Numbered from the stretch's first letter, positions 23,275-34,273 are shown. The stretch: DNA of 64,000 bases from Microglena sp. YARC (GCA_022414725.1 CM039466.1:13850158-13914157), one strand, 5' to 3'. Notes: a model not told the origin generated them from the sequence alone. Numbers and translations are program-made.

Positions 23275-23461
23275 CAGGGTACTACACAGCGTGCGCAGTA
23301 TCGCGATTTCGCGCACGCTTTTTGAGCCCTACTGAGCGTTTCGCACAGTATTTCAACCCCCTGTGAGCGCAGCTGTTGCGTTTTTTGCACTACAAAGCGC
23401 TGACCAATTTGACGTTTGTACGCTTTGAGCGCTGACCAATTTGACACAATGTAGTACCCTG
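23275..23461. mobile_element. hAT-like MITE
   Basis: 187 bp, starting CAGGGTACTACA and ending TGTAGTACCCTG, with GCGC-rich interior and the family segment GCGCTGACCAATTTGAC. The flanking octamers (TGTCACAT, GTCCTCAT) do not match, so the target duplication has decayed or the copy was rearranged. Confidence 0.75.
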
Positions 23462-23972
23462 GTCCTCATCTTGCACCACTTGATCATTCTGATCATGAGG
23501 CTGGCGAAGACCGTGGCCCAGACCTCGACCTTCGTGCTGTACCCAAACACGCTCGTGGCGCACTGCTCCCTTGTCATCAGGATAACTGCAATGATTGTCA
23601 CGGAAATCGTTATAGCAGATTAATCATAGAGTGACTATGAAGTGACCTTCCATTCCAGTGACCCAAGACAGGCTTTTTTTAGCTATTCTATATACTGGGC
23701 AATGGAATAAGATTATGTAATGGATAATGGAATATGATGATGATGAAACTATCATCATCATCATCATCATCATCATCAGCAGCAGCATCCTATATTTAAC
23801 ACAGAGTTATGGTGTGATCACAAACAAAACCATTCTATGAGCACAGAACCTAAGTAATTGCGTTCTGTACACAAGAGTGTGGTGTAGTAGCGTTTTACTA
23901 CCTATATTTACTGGCATATATATGCTGACATTTGCCAACATGTGCTGACATACATGAATATACATCTAAACT

Positions 23973-24765
23973 AGTGAGGAGTGGCACTGCGGCTGATCAC
24001 TGGGAATGCGGACATCGCACACTCGGTGGTGTAGTGGCCTGTCGTGTCAGAAGCTGTCCTCTTCTGGTTTGTGTTACAGGTCATCATGCAGCATGCTAGT
24101 TTGGCAGGCAGGCAGGCAGGCAGGCAGACTGCACTGGACCCCTTCATAGATTGTAGCTGTACCAATATGTCTAAATGTAAGTCATCACCATACAGGTCAT
24201 CATGCAGCATGCCAGTTGGGCAGGCAGGCAGACTGCACAGGACCCGTCATAGATTTTAGCTGTACCAATCTATCTAAATGATAGTCATCACCCTACAGGT
24301 CATCATGTAGCAAGCCAGCTTGGCAGGCAGGCAGACTGCACAGGACCCCTTCATAGATTATAGCTGTACCGGTATGTCTAAATGTTAGTCATCACCATAC
24401 AGGTCATCACGCAGCAGGCCAGTTTGGCAGGCAGGCAGGCAAGCAGACTGCACTGGACCCCGTCCCTGACTCAAACGATATGGCCACAAGAGGTTCACAA
24501 CTCCAGGACGAGTCATTAGCCCTAGGGAAGGCGTGAATGACTACATGTCCAAACTAGTGAGCAGTGCGAGGCCTCTCTGAACCCAGTGGGACTGCGGCTA
24601 ATCACTGGGGATGCGGACATACCCCAGGGTCACCGTGCTGTCCGTTTGTCACACAAAGCGAAGTAACCCTGGCCCTAACTGTCTCGTGAATCCTGGCTTC
24701 ACTGGGGATGCGGACTAAGCACGCACAAATTAGTTGGTGGAGTGGCCTGTCATGGACAGAACACC
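23973..24765 (-). pseudogene. Degenerate copies of the last dynein exon, downstream of the gene
   Basis: Three partial copies of the 24969-25199 exon lie beyond its stop: about 23973-24060, 24545-24650 and 24700-24765. They keep CACTGGGGATGCGGAC and GTGGAGTGGCCTGTC-like segments but not a usable reading frame. Confidence 0.75.
24080..24450. repeat. ~110-bp tandem repeat, four units
   Basis: Units contain CATACAGGTCATCATGCAGC, GGCAGGCAGGCAGAC and TAGCTGTACCAATATGTCTA. It lies between degenerate copies of the last dynein exon. Confidence 0.8.
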
Positions 24766-24968
24766 CCTGCACTCACATACCAGATATGAGAGAACATACA
24801 AGATGTGAGAGAGGTAGATGCGATTGGTGAGGAGGTTGAGGAGGACAAGGAGGCATCCATACCCACAGACCTCATGTCCCACATGAGCAGCAACAACAAC
24901 AGCAACAGCAACAGCGACAGCAGCAGCAGCAGCAACAGCGACAGCAGCAGAAGCAACATGTGCAGTAA

Positions 24969-25199
24969 CTACATGTCCAAACTAGTGAGCAAGGCCACGC
25001 CTCTTTGTACCCAGTGCGACTCTGGCTGGTCACTGGGGATGCGGACGTCGCACACGAAGTTGGTGGAGTGGCCTGTCGTGGACAGCGTGCCTCTGCGCTC
25101 GCTTGTCTTGTACAAGGGGCACTCGTATTGTGGCACGTCCTTGAAGCTGTCCGTTTTGCAGGGCAGGAACAGCATGGGAGGCATGGGGACGAATAGGAT
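24969..25199 (-). CDS. Dynein heavy chain terminal exon
   Basis: Encodes the final 76 residues and the TAG stop (24969-24971). The acceptor is CCCTGCAG next to 25199. It contains [18 protein letters not shown], the near-invariant dynein heavy chain C-terminal signature, followed by [16 protein letters not shown]. The frame continues directly from LCESEAK of the preceding exon. Confidence 0.95.
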   Translation of the reverse strand: MLFVPMPPMLFLPCKTDSFKDVPQYECPLYKTSERRGTLSTTGHSTNFVCDVRIPSDQPESHWVQRGVALLTSLDM

Positions 25200-28100
25200 C
25201 TGCAGGGGGGGGACACAGGGGACAATACATAAATACATAACTAAATAAATGGTTAAATACTAAATAAATAAAGAAATAAACAAATAAATAAGTGGGAAGT
25301 TGGCAGGGATTGCATGGGAGGCATGGGGACGAAAAGGAGCTGCATGGGAGGGACGCAGGGGGCAATAAACAAATAAATAAATCAATACAGAAATAAATAA
25401 ATACATACATACATAAATGGTACGCCTTATTACGAGGCGCGAGGTTGAGGGAGCCAGCCAGTTTGCTTGCACTGGGGCCAACCATCAAGACACTGGGGGC
25501 AGTTAGTAAGACGGCTGCACTTTCTCTATCCACCCCCCCTTCCCTCACCCCCCACACACACGCGCACATAAAACCCACCATGGGTTTGATGTCGCACAGC
25601 ATGATTTCCTTATCCCCCCCCCCCCCCCCCTCTCCCCCCCTTCCCCTCCCCCCCCCGCCCCCCCCCCTACTTCACAAACACACACATAAAATCCACCTAG
25701 GGTTTGATGTCGCACAGCATGCTTTCATTATCATATCCCCCCCCCCCCCCCGCCCCCCCCCCCCCTACTCCAGCCCTCACAAACACACACATAAAACCCA
25801 CCTTGGCTTCGCTTTCACAAAGCATGCTCTCCTCACAATACCCCCCCCCCCCCCCCCTGCCCCCCTTCCCCCCCTACTCGAGCCCCCACAAACACACACA
25901 CCAAACCCACCTTGGCTTTGCTTTCACACAGCACGCTCTTCCCATAGTCCCATCCAGCCGCCTCAATGAACATGCCTTTCCCCACACCAGCCCCCACAAA
26001 CACACTCATCAAACCCACCTTGGCTTCGCTTTCACACAGCACGCTCTTCCCATAGTCCCACCCAGCCGCCTCAATGAACATGCCCTTCACGTAGATGCCG
26101 TCTCTGGGAGGGCTTTCACAATCGCCCTCCTGCACATGCAAGTAGGTTGGGGTTTGGGACGATGATCTAATCATAATAATAATTATAATGATGTAACCAA
26201 AATAGTTGTATAATTAAATGATCACTGTAGCACGTCCTGTTATGGTTGGGCAAGTCCCTTAAGCCTATTTGGCCTACCCCTGGACTGTAGCCTACATACC
26301 AAATTATAAACATACTCCCGCACATGAAATTAGGTTTTCAGTTTGGGACGATGATCAGATTATAATTGTATAATTAAATGATCACTGCAGCACGATTTCA
26401 GGGCCTTACATGAAAGCAGGTGTGCATTTTTACAGTCTAAAAAAAATAAAGGAACGTAATTGTAAGCGCTGGTGGTCAGTTGTTTTTGCTACATTAGCTG
26501 CATTACGGGACGATGATCTAATTATAATTGTATAATTAAATGGTCACTGTAGCAGGGTAATTCAAAGCGCGCGCTTTTGCGCTTTTGAGCGCTGAATTTT
26601 TGACCCCCTCTGCGCTTTAAGCGCAGTTTTTTGCAACCCCTTGAGGGCGCTGCAAGCAATTTTTGCGCTTTTTGCACTACAAAGCGCAGTTTTTTTGTTT
26701 TCAAGTCCGCTAAAGCGCTGGCCAATTTTGCCATTTGAAGTACCCTGCACTGTAGCAAGAACTCAGGGCCCCTGTCGGTAAATCAATTGTTTGAAAGTAG
26801 GTTGGCATTTTAGGACGATGATATAATTATAATTGTATAATTAAGTTATCACTGTGGCACGCCCCGTCACGGTTGGGCAAGTCTCTTCAGCCTATTTGGC
26901 CTACCCCTGGACTGTAACATACATACAAACATAATCCTGGAAATGAAAGGAGGATGGCATTTTTACAGTTAAAAGAAGACCAAGGTCCAGACAAAATTCC
27001 ATACCTACAGACAGCATGCCCCACATGAACAAAGCAACAACAGCAGTATCAGTAAAATAGTTGTCTTTGGACTGGAGGCCATAGGCTAAAACCATGCAAT
27101 TCAAGCTGACCAAGAGTTAGGCACCTATGGAGATATAAACAAATACAATACAATACAAGATATATGCATGTATATTTTGTATATATTGTATACATGTACA
27201 ATGCCGCACCTTGTCATGGACCTCAAAGTCGAATTCAATCAAGTCGATGGGGATCTTGTGCGCACGAGCAAAGTTTTGCTTGGCAGCAGTCAAGAAAGCC
27301 TGCAATGTAAATTCAAATTCAAATTTAATTAAGTCGATGGGGATCTCGTGAGCACGAGCAAAGTTTTGCTTGGCGGCAGTCAAGAAAGCCTGCAATGTAA
27401 ATTCAAATTTAAATTCAAATTTAATTAAGTCGATTGGGATCTCGTGAGCACGAGCAAAGTTTTGCTTGGCGGCAGTCAAGAAAGCCTGAAATGTAAATTC
27501 AAATTTAAATTCAAATTTAATTAAGTCGATGGGGATCTCGTGAGCACAAGCAAAGTTTTGCTTGGCGGCAGTCAAGAAAGCCTGCAATGTAAATTCAGAT
27601 TTAATTAAGTCGATGGGAATCTCGTGAGCACGAGCAAAGTTTTGCTTGGCGGCAGTCAAGAAAGCCTGCAATGTAAATTTAAATTTAAATTCAAATTTAA
27701 TTAAGTCGATGGGAATCTCGTGAGCACGAGCAAAGTTTTGCTTGGCGGCAGTCAAGAAAGCCTGCAATGTAAATTCAAATTTAAATTCAAATTTAAATTC
27801 AAATTTAATTAAGTCGATGGGGATCTCGTGAGCAAGAGCAAAGTTTTGCTTGGCGGCAGTCAAGAAAGCCTGCAATGTAAATTCAGATTTAAATTCAAAT
27901 TTAATTAAGTCGATGGGGATCTTGTGAGCACGAGCAAAGTTTTGCTTGGCGGCAGTCAAGAAAGCCTGCAATGTAAATTCAAATTTAAATTCAAATTTAA
28001 TTAAGTGGGTGGGGATCTCGTGAGCACGAGCAAAGTTTTGCTTGGCAGCAGTCAAGAAATCCTGCAATGCGAATTCAAATTCAAATTCAAATTCAATCAA

Positions 28101-30984
28101 GGCCATGGGGGTCTTGCGAGCACGAGCAAAGTTCTGCTTGGTGGCAGTCAAGAAAGCCTGCGATTCAAATTCAAATTCAAATTCAAATTCAATCAAGGCT
28201 ATGGGGATCTTGCTAGCACCAGCAAAATTCTGCTTGGCGGCAGTCAAGAAAGCCTGCGATGCAAATTCAAATTCAAATTCAAATTCAATCAAGGCTATGA
28301 GGATCTTGCGAGCATGAGCAAAGTTCTGCTTGGTGGCAGTCAAGAAAGCCTGCGATTCAAATTCAAATTCAAACTCAAATCTAATTAAGTCGATGGGGAT
28401 CTTGTGAGCTCGAGCAAAGTTCTGCTTGGCGGCAGTCAAGAAAGCCTGCGATGCAAATTCAAATTCAAATTCAATTTCAATCAAGGCTATGAGGATCTTG
28501 CGAGCATGAGCAAAGTTCTGCTTGGTGGCAGTCAAGAAAGCCTGCGATTCAAATTCAAATTCAAACTCAAATCTAATTAAGTCGATGGGGATCTTGTGAG
28601 CTCGAGCAAAGTTCTGCTTGGCGGCAGTCAAGAAAGCCTGCGATGCAAATTCAAATTCAAATTCAATTTCAATCAAGGCTATGAGGATCTTGCGAGCATG
28701 AGCAAAGTTCTGCTTGGTGGCAGTCAAGAAAGCCTGCGATTCAAATTCAAATTCAAACTCAAATCTAATTAAGTCGATGGGATCTTGTGAGCTCGAGCAA
28801 AGTTCTGCTTGGCGGCAGTCAAGAAAGCCTGCGATGCAAATTCAAATTCAAATTCAATTTCAATCAAGGCTATAAGGATCTTGCGAGCATGAGCAAAGTT
28901 CTGCTTGGTGGCAGTCAAGAAAGCCTGCGATTCAAATTCAAATTCAAACTCAAATCTAATTAAGTCGATGGGGATCTTGTGAGCTCGAGCAAAGTTCTGC
29001 TTGGCGGCAGTCAAGAAAGCCTGCGATGCAAATTCAAATTCAAATTCAATTTCAAATTCAACCAAGGCTATGGGGATCTTGCGAGCATGAGCAAAGTTCT
29101 GCTTGGTGGCAGTCAAGAAAGCCTGCAATGCAAATTCAAATTCAAATTCAAATCTAATTAAGTCGATGGGGATCTTGTGAGCTTGATCAAAGTTCTGCTT
29201 GGCGGCAGTCAAGAAAGCCTGCAATGCGATGCAGCAGAGATGAATGCATTGTAAGCCATGAGTTATATATATATATATATATGTTTATTTTTTATTTTTT
29301 CAATCAATCAACCAGCCAGCCTACCAACTAACCAACCACCAACCAACCAGCCAGCCAACTAATTAACCAACCAACCAGCCAGCTTACAAACTAACCAACC
29401 AACCAGCCAGCCTACCCACTGACCAACCAACCAGCCAGCCTACAGACTTATCAACCAACCAGCCTATCGACTAACCAACTAACCAACCAACCAGCCAGCC
29501 AACCAGTTAACCAACCATCTATCTACCTTAGCATATCGAAACCTGATTGGCCAATTAACTAACCAGCTATGTATGGATGCATATCAAAACACAATTTACC
29601 AATTGTCTGACCATCGATGTAGGTATGCATGTCAAAACAAAATTGACCAATCGACTAACCATTAATGTAGGTATGCATATCGGAAAATTGAAAACTAGTA
29701 CGCCGTGCCACAGGCGTGAGATTGAGGGAACTCTCCCGTTTGCATGCATGCGTACATGCTGGAGAATGGCTACCATGTTGGGTTTATTTGGTTTCGCAGA
29801 CCCTCTGCACCTGAGCTTGGACTACCGCGTGACAGCACGGAGTAAGCATGCCGGATCTCTTTCTTCATATTATGTTTACAGCATTGACAAAAGATGACAA
29901 TGAAGGGGCAAGTGGATTTAATTATCTTGTCTTTTGATCTTTTGAACTGTTCTATTATTTTGATGTGCATCCACTCATGCATTAGGGACGGAAATATGAT
30001 ATCATATGATATCATGTTTTATATGATATCATATGATACCGGCAGTATGCCTGTGCTATATGACCATTTATGTACAATATCATATGATACAGCTTGTATG
30101 ATATCATACTCGCCTTTGGTCGACATCATATGATATGCCGGTCCCTACTTAAGCATGCTTTGTCCTCCTCACACCCACACAACACACACCACCACCCTCT
30201 TTTACCTACCCCCCCCCTACCCCCACCCCCACCCACCCACCCACACCACCACCACACCACACACACCCTCTTATCCCCCCCCTGATCTGATCCAGAAAAC
30301 AGTGGGGGTGCCCTGCTGAAGCCAGCCCTTAAAGAATGCGGCCCTCTCTACCACCTCCTTCACTTGGGAGGCCACAGGCGTTGGCAATTGAAACAGGACG
30401 ATATTAACAACCCAACCCATGACCCACCTGAGCAAGAAAAAAAACTGATCCAGAACACAGTGGACGGGCCCTGCTGAAGCCAGTCATGAAAGAATGCGGC
30501 CCTCTCAACCAGTCCCTTCACATAGGACATTCACATAGGAGGCAACGGGCGTCGGCAATTGAAACAGGAAGATATTGACAACTCAACCCAAGACCGACCT
30601 GAGTAAAGAAAAACCCACTGATCCAGAACATAGTGGGCGGGCCCTGCTGAAGCAGATCGTTAAAGAGTGAGGCCCTCTCTACCACTCCCCTCACATAGGA
30701 CATTTACATAAGAGGCAACGGGCTTTGGCAATTGAAACAGGACGATATTGACAACCCAACCCATGACCTACCTGAGTAAAGAAAAACCCACTGATCCAGA
30801 ACACAGTGGGGGGGCCCTGCTGAAGCCAGTCATTAAAGAATGCGGCCCTCTCTACCACCTCCTTAACATAAGAGGCCACGGGTTTCAGTGAAGGGAAGGA
30901 GCGGGTCAGCCACAGCTCTGGCACGCGCCCGCTGGCCAGGGCCACGCCAACTTTCTCCAGCTCCTGGCTCATCACCACAATACC
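24969..30984 (-). CDS. Dynein heavy chain, last four coding exons
   Basis: Minus-strand gene end encoding the C-terminal domain of a dynein heavy chain, the microtubule motor subunit that bends cilia and flagella. The exons are 30772-30984, 27210-27299, 26019-26129 and 24969-25199. All join in phase 0 to give 214 residues whose order matches the family exactly: [23 protein letters not shown] / [18 protein letters not shown] / DGIYVKGMF / [19 protein letters not shown], then [11 protein letters not shown] and stop. The FFFTQ-AFLT and IPID features resemble single-headed inner-arm axonemal dyneins; that subtype is inference. Upstream exons were not found: an ice-binding gene on the opposite strand and the gap follow. 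The array at 27300-29218 may be part of the second exon. Confidence 0.95.
25286..25350 (-). pseudogene. Partial copy of the start of the last dynein exon
   Basis: Shares GCATGGGAGGCATGGGGACG with 25174-25193, including sequence on both sides of the 3' splice site. It is followed by an AAATAAATA-rich stretch also duplicated (25228-25290 and 25365-25415). 25416-25520 holds a coding-like minus-strand stretch ([11 protein letters not shown]) of unknown origin. Confidence 0.7.
25570..25985 (-). pseudogene. Tandem degenerate copies of the third dynein exon's 3' end with poly-C tracts
   Basis: At about 25571-25605, 25689-25730, 25796-25830 and 25906-25980 the 3' end of the exon at 26019-26129 recurs with its donor, GAAGCCAAG/GTGGGTTT in the best copies, each followed by ACAAACACACAC and poly-C runs. 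The copy nearest the real exon retains [14 protein letters not shown] in frame; those further away are shorter. Confidence 0.85.
26019..26129 (-). CDS. Dynein heavy chain third-from-window exon (37 residues)
   Basis: 111-bp exon, acceptor GTGCAG at 26130-26135 and donor GTGGGT at 26013-26018, phase 0 on both sides. It encodes the [19 protein letters not shown] segment that follows the IPID strand in dynein C-terminal domains, ending CESEAK. Confidence 0.92.
26195..26935. repeat. Dispersed repeat family D, clustered copies
   Basis: Three or four partial copies share TATAATTGTATAATTAAATG, ATCACTGTAGCACG and GGCCTACCCCTGGACTGTA. One copy is interrupted by the hAT-like MITE at 26553-26747, whose target site CACTGTAG lies within the repeat. 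Confidence 0.75.
26553..26747. mobile_element. hAT-like MITE with perfect 8-bp TSD
   Basis: 195 bp, starts CAGGGTAATTC and ends AAGTACCCTG, with GCGC-rich arms (AAAGCGCGCGCTTTTGCGC). The flanking 8-mers are identical: CACTGTAG at 26545-26552 and 26748-26755. This copy defines the family. Confidence 0.92.
27210..27299 (-). CDS. Dynein heavy chain exon with [10 protein letters not shown]...IPID (last unit)
   Basis: 90-bp exon encoding 30 residues, starting [15 protein letters not shown] and ending DFEVHDK. The acceptor is CATTGCAG next to 27299 and the donor GTGCGG at 27204-27209. It joins FFFTQ upstream to EGDC downstream in phase 0. This is the only unit of the adjacent array that has the native continuation FDFEVHDK and the donor, so it is the ancestral exon. 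Confidence 0.93.
27300..29218 (-). repeat. In-frame tandem array of 20 extra dynein exon units
   Basis: Twenty further units of about 85-105 bp precede the exon at 27210-27299. Each repeats the exon's first ~23 codons ([20 protein letters not shown]) and then (TTTGAA/TTTAAA)n encoding FEFEFEF or FEFKFEF, and ends with CATTGCAG or CGCAG, a repeat of the 3' splice site. Read from an acceptor next to 29218 the array would be one exon of about 2010 bp, 670 codons, continuous with the dynein frame. A missing G at 28779-28781 (GATGGG versus GATGGGG) breaks it. Units at 28040-29218 alternate two subtypes (ARAHKIPID and AHARKI), a higher-order pattern. Whether it is translated or intronic cannot be decided here. 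Confidence 0.9.
29985..30145. mobile_element. TA-flanked MITE, copy in the duplicated block
   Basis: Same element as 635-794, carried along in the block duplication. It is flanked by TA at 29983-29984 and 30146-30147. Confidence 0.75.
30285..30700 (-). pseudogene. Degenerate partial copies of the FFFTQ dynein exon (right block)
   Basis: Right-block equivalents of the three partial exon copies at 925-1345. The longest, about 30603-30700, still reads through [10 protein letters not shown]. Confidence 0.8.
30772..30984 (-). CDS. Dynein heavy chain exon [10 protein letters not shown]...SGFFFTQ (right block)
   Basis: 213 bp, 71 codons, fully open. The acceptor is AAAG beyond 30984 and the donor GTAGGT at 30766-30771. 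Residues 1-10 are [10 protein letters not shown] and residues 57-71 [16 protein letters not shown], matching dynein heavy chains at the start of the C-terminal domain. In the right block it is followed 1.5 kb downstream by the AFLT array, giving the expected exon order. Confidence 0.95.
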
Positions 30985-31638
30985 CTTTGAGTAGAGAGAT
31001 GAACAGTAAGAGGATGGTGGTGATGGTGGGGTGGGGTGAAGGGAGGAAGGTCAGGGTGTAGGCCAGGTTCCTCTGTGTGTGTATGTGTGAGTGTGTTTGT
31101 GTATGTGTGGGGGGGAGGAGGTCAGCGCGTAAGCCAGGTTCCTTTGTGTGTGTGCGTGTGTGTGTGTGGGGGGGGGGGGGTGGGGGGGGGGGGGGAGGTC
31201 AGCGCGGAGGTCAGCGCGGAGGGGAGGTTCTTGTGGGTGTGCGTGTGTGTTGAGGGGTGGGGTGGGGGGATAAATTAAAGCTTCTTTCCTGGCAGTGAGT
31301 ACTAGTGATCTTGGGATCTAAGTTGGATTTTTCCAAAAGAGAAATCAACAGTAAGAGGAGACGAGAGAAAGGGACGAATGATTACAAAAAGCAGCGACTC
31401 TTTTTGTCAAGTAGAAGTCATCAGGCGGCAGTACTACGGTGCAATACAATACCTTGACTACCTTCTTCTCTCACCACACACCACACGGCCACCCCCCCCA
31501 CACCCCACTGCCACCCACACACCCCACTGCCACCCCACACACCCCAATACACCCCACTGCCGCCCCACACACCCCAATACACCCCACTGCCGACCCGCAC
31601 ACCCCACTGTCTCTGGAGAGGTGTGTGCCAGATAGCCC

Positions 31639-31740
31639 TTTGTCACTCCGAGCCAACACTCTCCGCCAATATCCCACGTCGCTTGCGACGCGTCTAGGAC
31701 TTGTTCAGGAAAACATACGCGTACGGACTTTAGGTGGTTA
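31639..31740 (+). promoter_or_regulatory. Conserved block upstream of ice-binding gene B
   Basis: Same as 2285-2385, carried by the recent duplication. Confidence 0.45.
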
Positions 31741-32154
31741 ATGCCCGTATGGCAGAACCCTGGGTGGCGCTTTCAAGAGCCCTCCCGGCCTCCCCCCCCA
31801 CCCCCAACTGCCGGCCTGTGCAATGCGACCAACAGCCCTGTTCAGTCGAGTTATGCTTAGTTCACTCCTGAATCCAGAGCTGCCTCCCTTATTAGGTCCC
31901 TTTTTAAGGAGTGCGGAAACAGGGACCTAATCACCCTTAGCATATGATACTTTATACAGCAGCCCTGCCATTGCATGTGTCTGCTGTCTTGTGATAAGCT
32001 GGCGTGTGGTGTACTATGATGTGGTCCCGCATTCTGTGGTGTGATGCTGTGTACTGGGCCCAAGCCCATCCCATCATCCACTGTGAAAAGATCCGTACTT
32101 TCTGGCCGATTTGAAATAAACCAACACCATGTGTTTTATCGCTGAGTGCAGATA

Positions 32155-34273
32155 ATGCCCTTCAGCAAGTCTGCAGCCATGGTCTGCCTTGCTCCCATCG
32201 TGCTCCTGTTGGCCTCAAGCAGCCTATGTAGTGCTGGCATGATTGGTCGTAAGCTGCAAACAGTACCTATTGGCAACGATCCTGTTGATCTTGGTGCAGC
32301 GACAAAGTTCACGGTGCTTGCCGCCACCACAGTCACCAACTCGTAAGTAGTTGCCCGCAGCCGTGCAGGACGGCTTTCATGTTTCGAATTTTGCCTGGAT
32401 GGGGAGTCCTATTGGGTGACGCTAGTAGCCCTTGTGTAATACTGATATGCACAGCAGGATCCTGATCTTTTATCAGCAGATCTATCCAAGCTTGTATCCC
32501 TAATACGTTTTTTTTTTTTACCAAACCTTACGTTGGCCATCCACTTGATAGTAGGTGGGTTCATAAATACCGATAGTTATTATGCCTGCCCAGTGTCTAG
32601 TTTATTAGCCTCATCATGTCTTCGCCCCCATAATATATTAGCGTTTGTACATGATGAATGCACAGCTGGCTCCTCCCCAGTCTGAGCAGCTGCTAGCTTG
32701 GCTATGTTTCCACAACTCCCACCTCTAAATTGAGTCAGTTTTCAAGGCAGCTACAGAAAAATGGCATGTGCGCTATAAACGCTGACCGATTTCACCAATG
32801 TGTTACCCTGAAACTGACTGATCTCTACTTCAATCTGACTGTCGTAGGGCGTCTCTCCTGTCGACGGGTTCCTTGGTGTCAGTCCCGGCAACGCTGTTGC
32901 AGATCCTAACTACGAGATTGAGTTACACGGATGCCAACGTCTTTGGGCCCTCATGTAACGACGACGATGCCAAAGCCGCCCATGCTGCTGCCGCTCTCGC
33001 ATACACTGACGCTAAAGGCCGTGTGTTCAATGCCATCACCATCCCTCAAGTGAATATCGGAGGGGAGACCTATGGCCCTGGCCTGTACACGACCCCTGGC
33101 GCACTTGCGATCTCATCAGGCAGCTTGACCCTAGATGCCAAAGGAAATGCCGATGGCGTGTTCATTTTCCAGATGGAAACGACGTTCTTGGTGAGTGCAA
33201 AGTATTATTCGGCTCATTGCGGTCAGCTGTAACACCTAGGAGACCACTGACCTATCCTAGCTGTAACACCTAGGAGACCACTGACCTATCCTAGCTGTAA
33301 CACCTAGGAGACACTGACCTATCCTAGCTGTAACACCCAGGAGACCACTGACCTATCCTAGCTGTAACACCCAGGAGACCACTGACCTATCCTAGCTGTA
33401 ACACCTAGAAGACCACTGACCTATCCTAGCTGTAACACCTAGGAGACCACTGACCCATCCTAGCTGTAACACCTAGGAGACCACTGACGTATCCTGGCTA
33501 TAATACCTAGGAGACCACTGACCTATCCTAGCTGTAACACCTAGGAGACCACTGACCTATCCTGGCTATAATACGTAGGAGACCACTGACCTATCCTAGT
33601 TGTAATACCTAGGAGACCACTGACCTATCCTAGCTGTAACACCTAGGAGACCACTGACTTATCCTAGCTGCCACTGTGCTGTTAAATTTATCCTTACAAG
33701 TAAGCACGCAAGAACAGTAGTTGGTTCGAACTCCCCTCTTCCCCTGGCTACTACAAAGTGAACGAGGCAGCACGATTTTGCCCACGCTTTTTGAGCCTTA
33801 CTGCGCGTACTTTCGCGTAGTTACCAATCCCCTGTGGGCGCAGGGCGGAATTTTCGCGTTTTTTTGCTCATTAAAGTGCTGACCAATTTGACATTTGTGC
33901 GCTTTAAGCGCTGACCAATTTGAAAAATGTAGTGCGCTGGTTGGTTCCTACCCCCCTCGTTCCCCTGATGAAGCCACCAACTGACAAACCTATCGGCATC
34001 CAACTATCTGTCCCCCTTCTGATTGTCCACAGATGAGCACCGGTCTTAAGATGATTCTCATGAACGGCGCACAAGCCAAGAACATATTCTGGGTGATTGG
34101 AAGCTCTGCTACCTTTTGAGGTCAAGGCCGAGGCGTATGGCACCTTCCTAGCATTTCAATCTATCAGTGTTAACACTGGTGCTACTTTCACGGGTCGGCT
34201 GATAGCTATCAATGCGGCAGTCACCATGCTGGCCAACACTGTGGTCTTCCCCTCTGATGGTCTTCCCCTCTAG
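32155..34273 (+). CDS. Ice-binding protein B (DUF3494), three exons, frameshifts
   Basis: Right-block copy of gene A. Exons are about 32155-32342, 32848-33190 and 34033-34273. The start MPFSKSAAMVC is in frame here, unlike copy A, and supports the start chosen for all three genes. Defects differ from copy A: one G is missing at the exon 1 donor (CTC/GTAAGT), an extra T lies near 32921 and an extra T near 34117. Where A is broken, B is intact, and the reverse, so together they describe one sound gene. This favours read errors, or two alleles of one locus, over decay. The protein has the same domain order as copy C. Confidence 0.88.
33228..33668. repeat. 34-bp minisatellite in intron 2 of ice-binding gene B
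   Basis: Same array and nearly the same unit order as 3880-4315, with one base missing in the third unit (GAGACACTG). Confidence 0.9.
33740..33945. mobile_element. Degenerate hAT-like MITE in intron 2 of gene B
   Basis: Right-block copy of 4393-4586, with a few extra bases (GCGCGTACTTTCGCG). Confidence 0.6.
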
